NCBI GenBank assembly: GCA_910586745.1
Contig: CAJUJZ010000041.1
Span: forward strand, 1 to 17,095
Source: an uncultured Mucispirillum sp.
GTDB lineage: Bacteria > Chrysiogenota > Deferribacteres > Deferribacterales > Mucispirillaceae
Length of the DNA: 17,095 bases
Direction of reading: 5' to 3'
How positions within the stretch are numbered: position 1 is the stretch's first letter; each line of letters opens with the position of its first letter. Below the pieces are notes generated by a model. It had not been told where the DNA came from. It saw only the letters and a list, made by a program, of their open reading frames with translations, and searched no databases. Both the position numbers and the translations under genes were made by a program. Shown here piece by piece: positions 6,621 to 14,289 of this stretch.

Positions 6621-8066
6621 ATGAATGCTGACAATAAAGTTATGCCTAATAGTCTTGAAGCAGAACAGGCTGTTATTGCATCTATACTTATTGATAATAC
6701 TGTTGCTGAAGAAATTATAAACCATTTAAAAGCAGATGATTTTTATCAGCCTGCCCATAAAGTAATACTTTCTGCCCTGCAAAATCTTTATAAAAAAGGT
6801 CAAGCACTTGACTTAGTTACACTTTTCAGCCAGTTAACAGATGAAAATAACATAGAAAAGGCTGGTGGTATTGAATATATTTCTGAGATTGTAAATAATG
6901 TGCCAAATGCGGCAAATGCAGATAAGTATATAGAAATATTAAAAGAAAAAGCAATACTTCGCAGCTTAATTAGTGCAGGAAGTTCTATATCAAGTTTAGG
7001 ATATGTTGTAGCAGAAGATGTAGAAACATTAATAGATAAGGCTCAGTATATTACATCAAATTTAGGTGAAGCAGCAAACCTTAGACGCTTTGTAGAGCCT
7101 ATAAGTAATGTACTAGAAAGACATCAGGAACAGTTAAATAAAATACAGCAGGAAAATCAGTTTGGTAATAAAGATATAACTGGTGTTCCCTCTGGCTTTG
7201 AAGCTTTAGATAAGCTTACAAATGGCTTCCAAAAATCAGACCTTATTGTTACTGCAGGCAGACCTGGTATGGGTAAAACTGCCTTTGGCTTAAGTGTGCT
7301 TTTAAATGCAGCACAGGCTGGTAAAACCTGTGCATTTTTCTCTCTTGAAATGAGTTCAGAATCTCTTGTAAAAAGGCTTATTTCTGCAATAGCTCATATT
7401 GGACAGAAAACTTTAAGAACAGGTAATTTTACAAGTGATGAAATAGAAAGATATTTAGAAGCAAATAATAAGCTTGAAAAAATGCCTATATATCTTGATG
7501 ATACACCTGCGATAACTGTAAATCAGATTAAAGCAAAATGCAGAAAACTTTATAATGCAGGAACTCTTGATATTATATTTGTAGATTATTTGCAGATTAT
7601 GGGATATGCAAAAAACCTGCAGAATAGGGAACAGCAGATATCAGAAATTTCCCGCTCATTAAAAGGTATGGCAAAAGAATTTAATGTGCCTGTTATTGCT
7701 CTTGCTCAGGTTAACAGGAATGTAGAAAAATCAGATAATAAAAGACCAAGACTTTCAGATTTAAGGGAGTCTGGAGCAATAGAGCAGGATGCAGATATTA
7801 TTATGTTTTTATACAGGGATAAAGTATATAACCCTGATACAGCATATAAAAATGTGGCAGAAATAATTATAGAAAAACACAGGAACGGCGAGCAGGGCAC
7901 AGCTTATGTGGAATTTAATGCAGCTTATACCCATTTTGATAATAATATACCAGTAGACCAGAAAGAAATGGAAGCATTAGCACGCTCAACTATAAAAAAA
8001 GCAAAAACAACCACATCTAAAAGAAGCAGCAGTAAAATCTCTGAAAATGGTGAAGTATTAGAATAA
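6621..8066 (+). CDS. dnaB: Replicative DNA helicase DnaB
   Basis: Hexameric ATP-driven helicase that unwinds the replication fork. The 481 residues are full length. The N-terminal helical domain begins at PNSLEAEQAVI and the RecA-like domain follows. Walker A is GRPGMGKT (213-220) and Walker B is IIFVDYLQ, with Asp at 322. Further conserved segments are FFSLEMSSESLVKRL, LAQVNRNVEK and LRESGAIEQDAD. The C-terminal tail is Ser/Lys-rich and variable. I use ATG 6621 because AGGTGA (6610-6615) is spaced correctly for it; the in-frame GTG at 6612 lies inside that SD. No intein is present, which is worth noting since DnaB is a frequent intein host. Confidence 0.97.
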   Translation: MNADNKVMPNSLEAEQAVIASILIDNTVAEEIINHLKADDFYQPAHKVILSALQNLYKKGQALDLVTLFSQLTDENNIEKAGGIEYISEIVNNVPNAANADKYIEILKEKAILRSLISAGSSISSLGYVVAEDVETLIDKAQYITSNLGEAANLRRFVEPISNVLERHQEQLNKIQQENQFGNKDITGVPSGFEALDKLTNGFQKSDLIVTAGRPGMGKTAFGLSVLLNAAQAGKTCAFFSLEMSSESLVKRLISAIAHIGQKTLRTGNFTSDEIERYLEANNKLEKMPIYLDDTPAITVNQIKAKCRKLYNAGTLDIIFVDYLQIMGYAKNLQNREQQISEISRSLKGMAKEFNVPVIALAQVNRNVEKSDNKRPRLSDLRESGAIEQDADIIMFLYRDKVYNPDTAYKNVAEIIIEKHRNGEQGTAYVEFNAAYTHFDNNIPVDQKEMEALARSTIKKAKTTTSKRSSSKISENGEVLE

Positions 8067-8087
8067 TTTTAAAAAACATTAAATTAT

Positions 8088-8108
8088 AAACATACAGGCT
8101 GTTTTTTT
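8088..8108 (+). terminator. Weak intrinsic terminator after dnaB
   Basis: AAACA (8088-8092), a 7-nt loop and TGTTT (8100-8104) running into a tract of seven T (8102-8108). The stem is short and AT-rich, but it is the only such structure just after the dnaB stop. Confidence 0.4.
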
Positions 8109-8135
8109 ATATCTGTAAGCTATAAGTCTTAATAT

Positions 8136-8158
8136 TACTATAATTAATAGTTATAGTA
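8136..8158. repeat. 8-bp perfect inverted repeat between dnaB and the lipoprotein gene
   Basis: TACTATAA (8136-8143), a 7-nt loop and TTATAGTA (8151-8158). It lies between two convergent transcription units. It lacks a T-tract, is entirely AT-rich apart from the C:G pair, and may be chance. Confidence 0.25.
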
Positions 8159-8211
8159 TAAACTGAAAATTTTTAATGTGCAGATGAAATATATCATTAA
8201 ATAAAAGGATA

Positions 8212-8240
8212 ATAAAAAAGGTCTGAAATTAATTTTAGAC
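8212..8240 (-). terminator. Intrinsic terminator of the lipoprotein protease gene
   Basis: On the minus strand, GTCTAAAATT is followed directly by AATTTCAGAC (8240-8221), which pairs at 9 of 10 positions. The hairpin leads into CTTTTTTATT. It begins 27 nt after the stop codon of the lipoprotein gene. Confidence 0.65.
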
Positions 8241-8266
8241 ATCATATGTTACATTTTAATTACTTT

Positions 8267-9763
8267 TTACCATATACCATACATACCTGCAATACCGTCA
8301 CTGCCTGATAATGTAATGTTATCTATATTTCCATACCATTTAGTAATCGCAAACCCATACAATTCAAGAGATTTGTTATACCCAATAGAAGTAATAAAGT
8401 TATTGTCTTCACTATATAAAGAATATACTTCATCAATTATGGCAGCAAGATTAAATCCATTTTCAGCATATCCCCCAGTTCCTTCAGGATAATTAAACTC
8501 TTCTATATTATATCTATTATCAGTTGTAACATTTCTGCCTGTCAGTAATATCATTTTAGTAAAATCTAAAAACAGATCATTAAAATCCATATTAACTGCT
8601 TCTTCTACAGCTTTTACACCAGAATATTCAGAAGCATATAATTTTTTAATTATGCTATCACCAAATCTGATTTGCAAATATCTTACAAAAAGATAGCTTA
8701 AGCCGTAATCCTGTGATTCATCATCAGTAATTAATGATATACCTTGATTTTTTGCAAAATAACCACCTATATAGCGTTCATGTGGAGCAGCATAGCCACA
8801 ATAATATTCTGAAAGCATAGAAAGTCCTTCATTTAACCATGCATCAAGATTAGAGTTTAAACCAAGCCTGTATCGTGTATCAAAAAGTACCATGTGCTGA
8901 AATTCATGTATAAATGCAGCTTTTAAATCAGTCTGATATTTATTCCATTCATTTTTAAAATAATAATAGTTTATATAAAGCACATCTGCTTCATTAGATT
9001 TATATACAGCTGGTATATCCTGTGGAGCATATTTATCAGCAGATGAGAAAAAGCCAAATATATCTGGAGAAAAATTAGCAATTAAAAATGAAACTTTACC
9101 GTTGCTGTCAGTATCTGTTTCTTTTCCATAATAATGATGAATTATATTATAATCTTTATCAAAATCTGTTGTGATTGCAGTAATCTGCTCATTAGTTAAA
9201 CTGTCAAGCCCATCCTGCATGAAAAAATATGCATTTTCAGATACTGCTATACATGTTGCACTAATTGTAGAATATGTATTATCATCTATATTTAACAAGT
9301 AAACACTTTCCCATTTTGTACCAACTTCTACTGTCTGCGGCATTGTCTTTTTTAAAACACTGCTGTTTTTATCTATTGGTTTGATATTGTTATTATAAGC
9401 ATACTGCTGTAAATTTTTATTTAATTCATTTATGCTTTCTATTGAGCCTTTTTCCACATCAAATTTTTTATGAAATACAGGGTGTGTTGGTTTTATCTGC
9501 TGCCCATTTGCTGAAATACTGTATCTGTTTTTAATATGATAGTCTTCATTTACAGGATTACGAGCCTGATAGATTAGTGTGTTAAAAGTTTTACTTTTAT
9601 CATAATTTACTTTATTTTCACCTAAAATAAGAGAATTTTCTGAAACAAATGGCGTAGTAAAGACATCCGATGTGCTAGTATCTTTATTATTTGTATTATT
9701 ACTGCTGTTATCTGCACAGCTTAATAATACAAAAAATAATGGAATAATAAATAATTTTTTCAT
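8267..9763 (-). CDS. Lipoprotein zinc metalloprotease, M30 (hyicolysin)-like
   Basis: Probable surface or periplasmic endopeptidase. The 498-residue precursor starts with a lipoprotein signal, MKKLFIIPLFFVLLSC, lipobox LLSC with lipidated Cys16. A Ser/Asn/Thr-rich linker follows (17-35). The zinc motif HEFQH is at 286-290, with H286 and H290 as ligands and E287 as catalytic base. NEGLS follows 22 residues later, giving E312 as the likely third ligand, the gluzincin layout of the M30 family. The start is ATG 9763, with SD GGAG 6 nt before; an in-frame TTG at 9775 lies upstream of that SD. The gene stands alone with its own promoter and terminator. The substrate is unknown. The family assignment is from motif spacing only. 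Confidence 0.75.
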   Translation of the reverse strand: MKKLFIIPLFFVLLSCADNSSNNTNNKDTSTSDVFTTPFVSENSLILGENKVNYDKSKTFNTLIYQARNPVNEDYHIKNRYSISANGQQIKPTHPVFHKKFDVEKGSIESINELNKNLQQYAYNNNIKPIDKNSSVLKKTMPQTVEVGTKWESVYLLNIDDNTYSTISATCIAVSENAYFFMQDGLDSLTNEQITAITTDFDKDYNIIHHYYGKETDTDSNGKVSFLIANFSPDIFGFFSSADKYAPQDIPAVYKSNEADVLYINYYYFKNEWNKYQTDLKAAFIHEFQHMVLFDTRYRLGLNSNLDAWLNEGLSMLSEYYCGYAAPHERYIGGYFAKNQGISLITDDESQDYGLSYLFVRYLQIRFGDSIIKKLYASEYSGVKAVEEAVNMDFNDLFLDFTKMILLTGRNVTTDNRYNIEEFNYPEGTGGYAENGFNLAAIIDEVYSLYSEDNNFITSIGYNKSLELYGFAITKWYGNIDNITLSGSDGIAGMYGIW

Positions 9764-9789
9764 ATAATACTCCAATGATATATAAAAAT

Positions 9790-9817
9790 ATTATAATATA
9801 ATAAATGAAATATTCAA
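9790..9817 (-). promoter_or_regulatory. Sigma70-type promoter of the lipoprotein protease gene
   Basis: On the minus strand, TTGAAT (9817-9812), a 16-bp spacer and a perfect TATAAT (9795-9790). Initiation near 9783 gives a leader of about 20 nt carrying the SD GGAG. The rest of the spacer back to 9938 is featureless AT-rich sequence. Confidence 0.6.
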
Positions 9818-9910
9818 GTATGATTATAAATACAATACATATTTGTTACTGTATTTAATGATAAAGATAAGTAAAATTATAAAAATTAAATCATGATATG
9901 GATAGAATAT

Positions 9911-9937
9911 AAAAAAGGCAGACTTTATAAGCCTGCC
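9911..9937 (-). terminator. Intrinsic terminator of htpX
   Basis: On the minus strand, GGCAG (9937-9933) pairs with CTGCC (9921-9917). After one mismatch an inner CTT/AAG pair extends the stem around a 3-nt loop. A run of six T (9916-9911) follows. It lies 28 nt beyond the htpX stop and is the most G+C-rich hairpin in the window. Confidence 0.8.
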
Positions 9938-9965
9938 ACTATATTATATTTAAAGGAAAATATTT

Positions 9966-10847
9966 TTAGTATGCTCTGCCGCTTCTTGCATTTGCCATAG
10001 CCATAAGTTTTTCTATTCTGTCATCTACTGCTGGGTGAGTAGAAAATAAACTCATCATTTTCTGACCAGAAAATGGGCTTTCTATAAACATATGTGCTGT
10101 TGCAGGTTTAGCTTCGTCCATTGGATGCATTTGTATACCGTAAGCAATTTTATGTAAAGCAGATGCAAGTGCTCTAGGGTTGCCGCAGAATTCTGCACCA
10201 CGCTGGTCTGCAATATATTCTCTTGAGCGAGATACTGCCATTTGTATTAATGTAGCAGCAAGTGGAGCAAGTATTATCATAGCGATAGAGCCGATAATGC
10301 CAAGTGGGTTGCCACCTTCTTCATCACTGTTTCCACCGCCTAATATCATAGACCATTGGAAAATATCAACAATAGTCATAATAGTTCCTGCCATCATTGC
10401 AACGATTGTGCCTATTAAAATATCTTTGCCATAAATATGTGCAAGTTCATGGCCAATAACACCTGATAATTCGTCATCATCAAGCATATCCATTAATGTG
10501 TTTGTAACAGCAACTGCTGCATGGTTTTTATTTCTGCCTGTAGCGAATGCATTAGGTGTACCGCTCATAATAATATACACTTTTGGCATAGGAAGACCTG
10601 CACGAGTAGCAAGATTTCTAACTATTCTGTATAATCTAGGGTTGCTTGCTTCATCTACTTCCTCTGCTTTATACATTTTAAGGACCATTTTATCACTAAA
10701 CCAGTATGAGAAAAAGTTCATACCTACAGCAAAAATAAGTGCTATAATCATACCTGTTTTGCCGCCGATTAAATTACCTATGAAAACTAATAATACAGTC
10801 ATTAAGGTAATCAAAAAAACTGTTTTTAAAGTGTTTGCCGTTGTCAT
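9966..10847 (-). CDS. htpX: HtpX membrane zinc metalloprotease
   Basis: Integral inner-membrane protease (M48B) that degrades misfolded membrane proteins, with its active site facing the cytoplasm. The 293 residues match the family length. Two N-terminal membrane segments lie at about 8-25 and 31-51. The zinc motif HELAH is at 133-137 and SREYIAD supplies the third ligand E210. Two more hydrophobic stretches are at about 143-165 and 183-205. The family sequence PNAFATGRN is at 99-106. I start at ATG 10847, with AGGG 6 nt upstream. The reading frame continues upstream to 10994, but that extension does not resemble HtpX. The gene ends in a strong terminator. Confidence 0.95.
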   Translation of the reverse strand: MTTANTLKTVFLITLMTVLLVFIGNLIGGKTGMIIALIFAVGMNFFSYWFSDKMVLKMYKAEEVDEASNPRLYRIVRNLATRAGLPMPKVYIIMSGTPNAFATGRNKNHAAVAVTNTLMDMLDDDELSGVIGHELAHIYGKDILIGTIVAMMAGTIMTIVDIFQWSMILGGGNSDEEGGNPLGIIGSIAMIILAPLAATLIQMAVSRSREYIADQRGAEFCGNPRALASALHKIAYGIQMHPMDEAKPATAHMFIESPFSGQKMMSLFSTHPAVDDRIEKLMAMANARSGRAY

Positions 10848-10908
10848 TTTATACCCTTTACATAATTTAATATCATCATAAGTGTGTACCACTTCCAATA
10901 TAGTTACA

Positions 10909-10936
10909 AATATATTTAATAAAACTTTATATGCAA
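10909..10936 (-). promoter_or_regulatory. Putative htpX promoter
   Basis: On the minus strand, TTGCAT (10936-10931), a 16-bp spacer and TATATT (10914-10909). The leader would be about 55 nt. Other AT-rich hexamers nearby make the choice uncertain. Confidence 0.35.
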
Positions 10937-10960
10937 TAATATTTAATATATCATACATAA

Positions 10961-10980
10961 TTTTTACAAAAATGTAAAAA
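10961..10980. repeat. 20-bp perfect palindrome between the htpX promoter and the pseudogene
   Basis: TTTTTACA (10961-10968), four A, TGTAAAAA (10973-10980). The symmetry lets it act as a terminator for fmt and the pseudogene on the minus strand (the stem ends in an A/T run), or as a repressor operator upstream of the htpX promoter. Nothing in the sequence decides between these. Confidence 0.4.
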
Positions 10981-11011
10981 TATGATAATATCAAATATTA
11001 ATCTGGAGAAA

Positions 11012-11306
11012 TTATTTATAAATAATAACTGGGTATATCATTGTTTGAAGTGGTGAATTTTTTTTAATATAGTCAGTATAAATTTCCTTATAAATTTCCT
11101 TGTATTTCATATTAAGTTTTTCTGCAGAAGCTGCTGCTGTATTATCCGCAGCAGTTATTTCTATATTAAATTTTTCAGATTAATGAATATCATTAAAATG
11201 AATAATCTGTAATGAAAAATTATCACTTTGCGGTATATCATTACTATTCTGACTGCAGCTGCAGACTAAAATTAATAAAATAAATACTGCATATAATATT
11301 TTTCAT
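11012..11306 (-). pseudogene. Decayed 5'-nucleotidase (UshA-like) lipoprotein remnant
   Basis: On the minus strand the ATG at 11306 is followed by five A, after which the sensible frame is lost. Read one frame over, the sequence gives a clean lipoprotein signal (ILYAVFILLILVCSCSQ) and then LQIIHFNDIH, the first metal-binding block (DxH) of the 5'-nucleotidase/UshA metallophosphatase family. A TAA follows at once. The same frame then stays open for a further 55 codons to 11012 with no recognisable domain. A start-proximal homopolymer shift, the in-frame stop and the loss of most of the roughly 500-residue protein all point to decay. It begins 8 bp after fmt, so it once formed an operon with it. 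This is the only content of the 466-bp stretch between htpX and fmt besides the htpX promoter and palindrome. Confidence 0.65.
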
Positions 11307-11313
11307 ATAAATT

Positions 11314-12240
11314 TTAACCTAACAGTGAGCCTTTTTCTAATTTATAACCAGTTAAAAAGCTTTTAGTATCCATTCTTTTTTTGCCTTCAAGCTGAAGTTC
11401 TAATATTTTTAATGCATTATTTCCACAGGCTACAGTTATGCTGTCTTTTTCAATATTTATAACAGTGCCTGCAGCTGCATTGTGGTTACTTTCTACCACA
11501 TCACTTTTAAATATTTTTACTTTTTTACTATCAAGCATAGAATAGCCTGCAGGCCATGGGGTAAATGCTCTAATCATTCTTTCTATCTTATAAGCATCCT
11601 GTGACCAGTCAATAAGTCCCATATCTTTATTCATCATAGGTGCTTTTGTGGCTTTATCATTATCCTGTTTAACTGGTGTAATGTTTTCAAACTCATTTAA
11701 TGTTTTAATAAGCAGTTCTGCACCAGTAACTGCAAGTTCATCTGCAAGTTCTCCTGCATTTTTTTTCAGTATCGGAATTTTCGCAGTTAAAAGAATATCA
11801 CCTGTATCCATACCAGCATCCATAAGCATAGTATCAACACCTGTTTCTTCTTCACCGTTCATAATTGCCCAGTTTACAGGTGCAGGACCTCTGTATTTTG
11901 GAAGAAGTGAAAAATGCACATTAACTGGAGCGATTTTAGGAATATCAAGCACATTCTGCGGCAGTATTTTGCCATAAGCCACAACAGCAAAAAAATCTGG
12001 TGATATACTTTTAAGTTTCTCCATAACTTCAGTATTATTTTTGATTTTTTCAGGCTGATATACATCTAAACCAACAGTTAATGCATACTCTTTTACAGGC
12101 GGAAACTGCACTGCCTGCCCTCTTCCTTTTGGTTTATCTGGCTGAGTAATAACTAATGGAATATCAAATCCATTTTCAACTAATGTTTTTAATGATGGGA
12201 CAGCAATCTCAGGCGTCCCCATAAATACTATCTTTTTCAT
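11314..12240 (-). CDS. fmt: Methionyl-tRNA formyltransferase
   Basis: Formylates initiator Met-tRNA from 10-formyltetrahydrofolate, so that translation can start. The 308 residues are typical. The N-terminal Rossmann domain starts MKKIVFMGTPEIAVPSL, with the tRNA-contacting loop QPDKPKGRG at 33-41. The catalytic block NVHFSLLPKYRG gives N107 and H109, and MDTGDIL gives D145, matching the known Asn-His-Asp set. The C-terminal domain contains AFTPWPAGYSM. No SD lies before the ATG and the promoter is almost adjacent, so the mRNA is probably leaderless. The usual partner def is not next to it in this window. Confidence 0.97.
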   Translation of the reverse strand: MKKIVFMGTPEIAVPSLKTLVENGFDIPLVITQPDKPKGRGQAVQFPPVKEYALTVGLDVYQPEKIKNNTEVMEKLKSISPDFFAVVAYGKILPQNVLDIPKIAPVNVHFSLLPKYRGPAPVNWAIMNGEEETGVDTMLMDAGMDTGDILLTAKIPILKKNAGELADELAVTGAELLIKTLNEFENITPVKQDNDKATKAPMMNKDMGLIDWSQDAYKIERMIRAFTPWPAGYSMLDSKKVKIFKSDVVESNHNAAAGTVINIEKDSITVACGNNALKILELQLEGKKRMDTKSFLTGYKLEKGSLLG

Positions 12241-12248
12241 AAGTTAAG

Positions 12249-12276
12249 ATTATATATTAAGACAATAATTTATCAA
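12249..12276 (-). promoter_or_regulatory. fmt promoter, placed to give a leaderless mRNA
   Basis: On the minus strand, TTGATA (12276-12271), a 16-bp spacer and a perfect TATAAT (12254-12249). The last base of the -10 is 9 nt from the A of the fmt ATG, so initiation 7-8 nt downstream falls 0-3 nt before the start codon. Confidence 0.6.
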
Positions 12277-12397
12277 GAAAAAAATAACTGTTTTACTATC
12301 AGCAATGAATAAAATTAATATAAAATGCTCATAGTCATTAACTTTATACTATTTTGCTATATTTAAGTTTTTCTAAATAATATTTTTAAAAAATAAC

Positions 12398-12426
12398 TTG
12401 ATATCAGCAAAAAATTTTTGTTTAAT
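12398..12426 (+). promoter_or_regulatory. Putative promoter of the pta-tauE-DUF1634 operon
   Basis: TTGATA (12398-12403), a 17-bp spacer and TTTAAT (12421-12426), each 5/6 to consensus. Initiation near 12433 leaves about 25 nt before the start at 12458, including the SD GGGAAGGG (12444-12451). The stretch 12277-12397, between this and the divergent fmt promoter, is AT-rich with nothing recognisable. Confidence 0.5.
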
Positions 12427-12457
12427 ATAAGATAATATGTATTGGGAAGGGCTATAT

Positions 12458-13459
12458 ATGTCTATTATAGAGAAACTGCGTATTAATGCAGGTAAAAAAA
12501 ATAAATCTATTATTTTTTCAGATGGTAATGATGAAAGAACAATAAAAGCAGCTCATGAACTTATATCAAATAAACTATGCAGACCGTCATTAATAGGGGA
12601 CAGGGAATATATTATGCCGATATATTCTAAATTAAACCCAGAAAGTGATTTAGATATTATTGATATAAATAATAAATCATATACAGAAACACTTGCTGCT
12701 CATTATTATGAAAAACGCAAATCGAAAGGGGAAACAATGGAAAGTGCTTTAGAAGCTGTTAAGCGTCCATGTTATTTTGGTGCTGTGGCTGTTGACTGCA
12801 CTCTTTTTGACGGCTGTGTTGCAGGTTCTTTATCTTCAAGTGCGGAAGTGCTTCGTGGTGCTTTAAGAGGCATAGGTATTAAAAAGGGAATGTCTAAAAT
12901 ATCATCATTTATTATTCTTGAAACACCTTTAAAAGAATATGGCACTGATGGCGTATTTTTTATGGCAGATATTGCTATCAACCCATATCCTGACAGTATA
13001 ACTTTAGCAGATATTGCAGTTTCAACTGCAGATACATATAAATTATTAATGGAAGATGAGGCTCGTGTTGCACTTCTTTCTTTTTCTACACTTGGCAGTG
13101 CAGAAGGTGAAAGTGTTGATAAAGCACGGGAGGCTTTAAAAATAGTAAAAGAAAACCGCCCTGATATTTTGATTGACGGAGAAATACAGTTTGATGCAGC
13201 TTTAACCTATGAAGTAGGCAGAAGAAAAGCACCTGAAAGTAAAGTTGCAGGCAGGACAAATGTATTTATTTTTCCAAACCTTGATGCAGGTAATATAGGT
13301 TATAAAATTACAGAAAGAATGTGTAAAGGTGCAACTGCAACAGGTCCAATATTACAGGGACTTGCAAAGCCTATGAATGATTTATCAAGGGGCTGCTCTT
13401 ATATGGATATAGTTAATACTGCTCTTGTAACAATATTCCAGTCAGAGAATAAGTCATGA
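12458..13459 (+). CDS. pta: Phosphate acetyltransferase
   Basis: Interconverts acetyl-CoA and acetyl phosphate in the cytoplasm. The 333 residues fit the short, single-domain Pta. The family blocks are SIIFSDGNDERTIKAA near the N-terminus, GAVAVDCTLFDGCVAG in the middle, and the diagnostic C-terminal blocks GRTNVFIFPNLDAGNIGYK and GPILQGLAKPMNDLSRG. I start at ATG 12458, preceded by GGGAAGGG at 6 nt. The in-frame ATG at 12437 lies upstream of that SD and at the predicted transcription start. The stop overlaps tauE by 4 bp (ATGA). No acetate kinase gene is adjacent. In taurine and sulfoacetaldehyde degradation, Pta handles the acetyl phosphate released by Xsc, and the neighbour here fits that setting. 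Confidence 0.93.
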   Translation: MSIIEKLRINAGKKNKSIIFSDGNDERTIKAAHELISNKLCRPSLIGDREYIMPIYSKLNPESDLDIIDINNKSYTETLAAHYYEKRKSKGETMESALEAVKRPCYFGAVAVDCTLFDGCVAGSLSSSAEVLRGALRGIGIKKGMSKISSFIILETPLKEYGTDGVFFMADIAINPYPDSITLADIAVSTADTYKLLMEDEARVALLSFSTLGSAEGESVDKAREALKIVKENRPDILIDGEIQFDAALTYEVGRRKAPESKVAGRTNVFIFPNLDAGNIGYKITERMCKGATATGPILQGLAKPMNDLSRGCSYMDIVNTALVTIFQSENKS

Positions 13460-14289
13460 TAACAACACTTCTTTTACTATCACTTGGAGTTATTGTTGGT
13501 ATACTGGGGGCTATTTTAGGAATAGGAGGTGGTATAGTTATGGTGCCTGTTCTTACATTTTTATTTGATATGCCTGTGCATAATGCAATAGCAGTATCTT
13601 TAGTAGTTATCACAGCAAACAGTATGTCCACATCAGCAGTTTATTTAAAAACAGGTACTGCAAACCTGAATTTAGGTATAGCATTATCTATTGCATCAGT
13701 AGCTGGAGCTTTAATAGGCAGCAAAACTGCAGTTCATCTGCCGCAAAGCACAGTAATGATAATACTTGGTATTATCCAGTTTATTATGGCATATCTTACT
13801 TATATTAAAATGAAAAAAGGCTCTAAAAACCACAGCGGAGCAAATATCAGCAGGAAAAGTTTTTTCTATGGTGAATATAAGGATAAAGCAACAGGAGAGA
13901 TAGTTAAATATAACCCTGTAAAAACTGGCTATAACTTTTTATTCAGTGCTTTTTCTGGTGTATTTTCAGGGCTCAGCGGTGCAGGTGGCGGTGCTATGAT
14001 TATACCTGGAATGAACTTAATTTCAGATATTCCAATAAAAGCTGCAACTGCAACAAGCTCTTTTATTATTGGTTTTACCGCAGCAGCAGGCAGTATTGTA
14101 TATATGCAGGCAGGATATGTTGATGTAAAAGTGGTATGCTCTATAATATTAGGTATATATGCAGGCACAACAATAAGTATGCGTTATTTTTCAAAAATAA
14201 CTGATAAAAAAGTATCATATCTTTTGATAGCTCTGCTTTTATTAGTAGCTTTTCAAATGCTTTATGAGGGAGTAAATTTACTTGACTGA
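13456..14289 (+). CDS. TauE/SafE-family membrane exporter (sulfite/organosulfur anion type)
   Basis: Probable anion permease of the TauE/SafE (former DUF81) family, whose studied members are linked to export of sulfite or sulfoacetate. The 277 residues are largely hydrophobic. The protein carries the two internal half-repeats typical of the family: GILGAILGIGGGIVMVP (15-31) and GVFSGLSGAGGGAMIIP (about 165-181). A hydrophilic loop (about 115-150, SRKSFFYGEYKDKATGE) separates the halves. Translation is coupled to pta by an ATGA overlap, and a DUF1634 gene overlaps its end. The true substrate cannot be read from sequence. Confidence 0.85.
   Translation: MITTLLLLSLGVIVGILGAILGIGGGIVMVPVLTFLFDMPVHNAIAVSLVVITANSMSTSAVYLKTGTANLNLGIALSIASVAGALIGSKTAVHLPQSTVMIILGIIQFIMAYLTYIKMKKGSKNHSGANISRKSFFYGEYKDKATGEIVKYNPVKTGYNFLFSAFSGVFSGLSGAGGGAMIIPGMNLISDIPIKAATATSSFIIGFTAAAGSIVYMQAGYVDVKVVCSIILGIYAGTTISMRYFSKITDKKVSYLLIALLLLVAFQMLYEGVNLLD

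Noticed and set aside
10180..10881. Plus-strand open frames across htpX, and similar antisense frames across pssA, fmt and the ankyrin gene
   Set aside because: They are shadows of the conserved genes on the other strand, with no SD and no family resemblance.
10848..10994. Longer HtpX with 49 extra N-terminal residues
   Set aside because: The extra segment contains the likely promoter, adds a length unusual for HtpX, and a good SD precedes ATG 10847.
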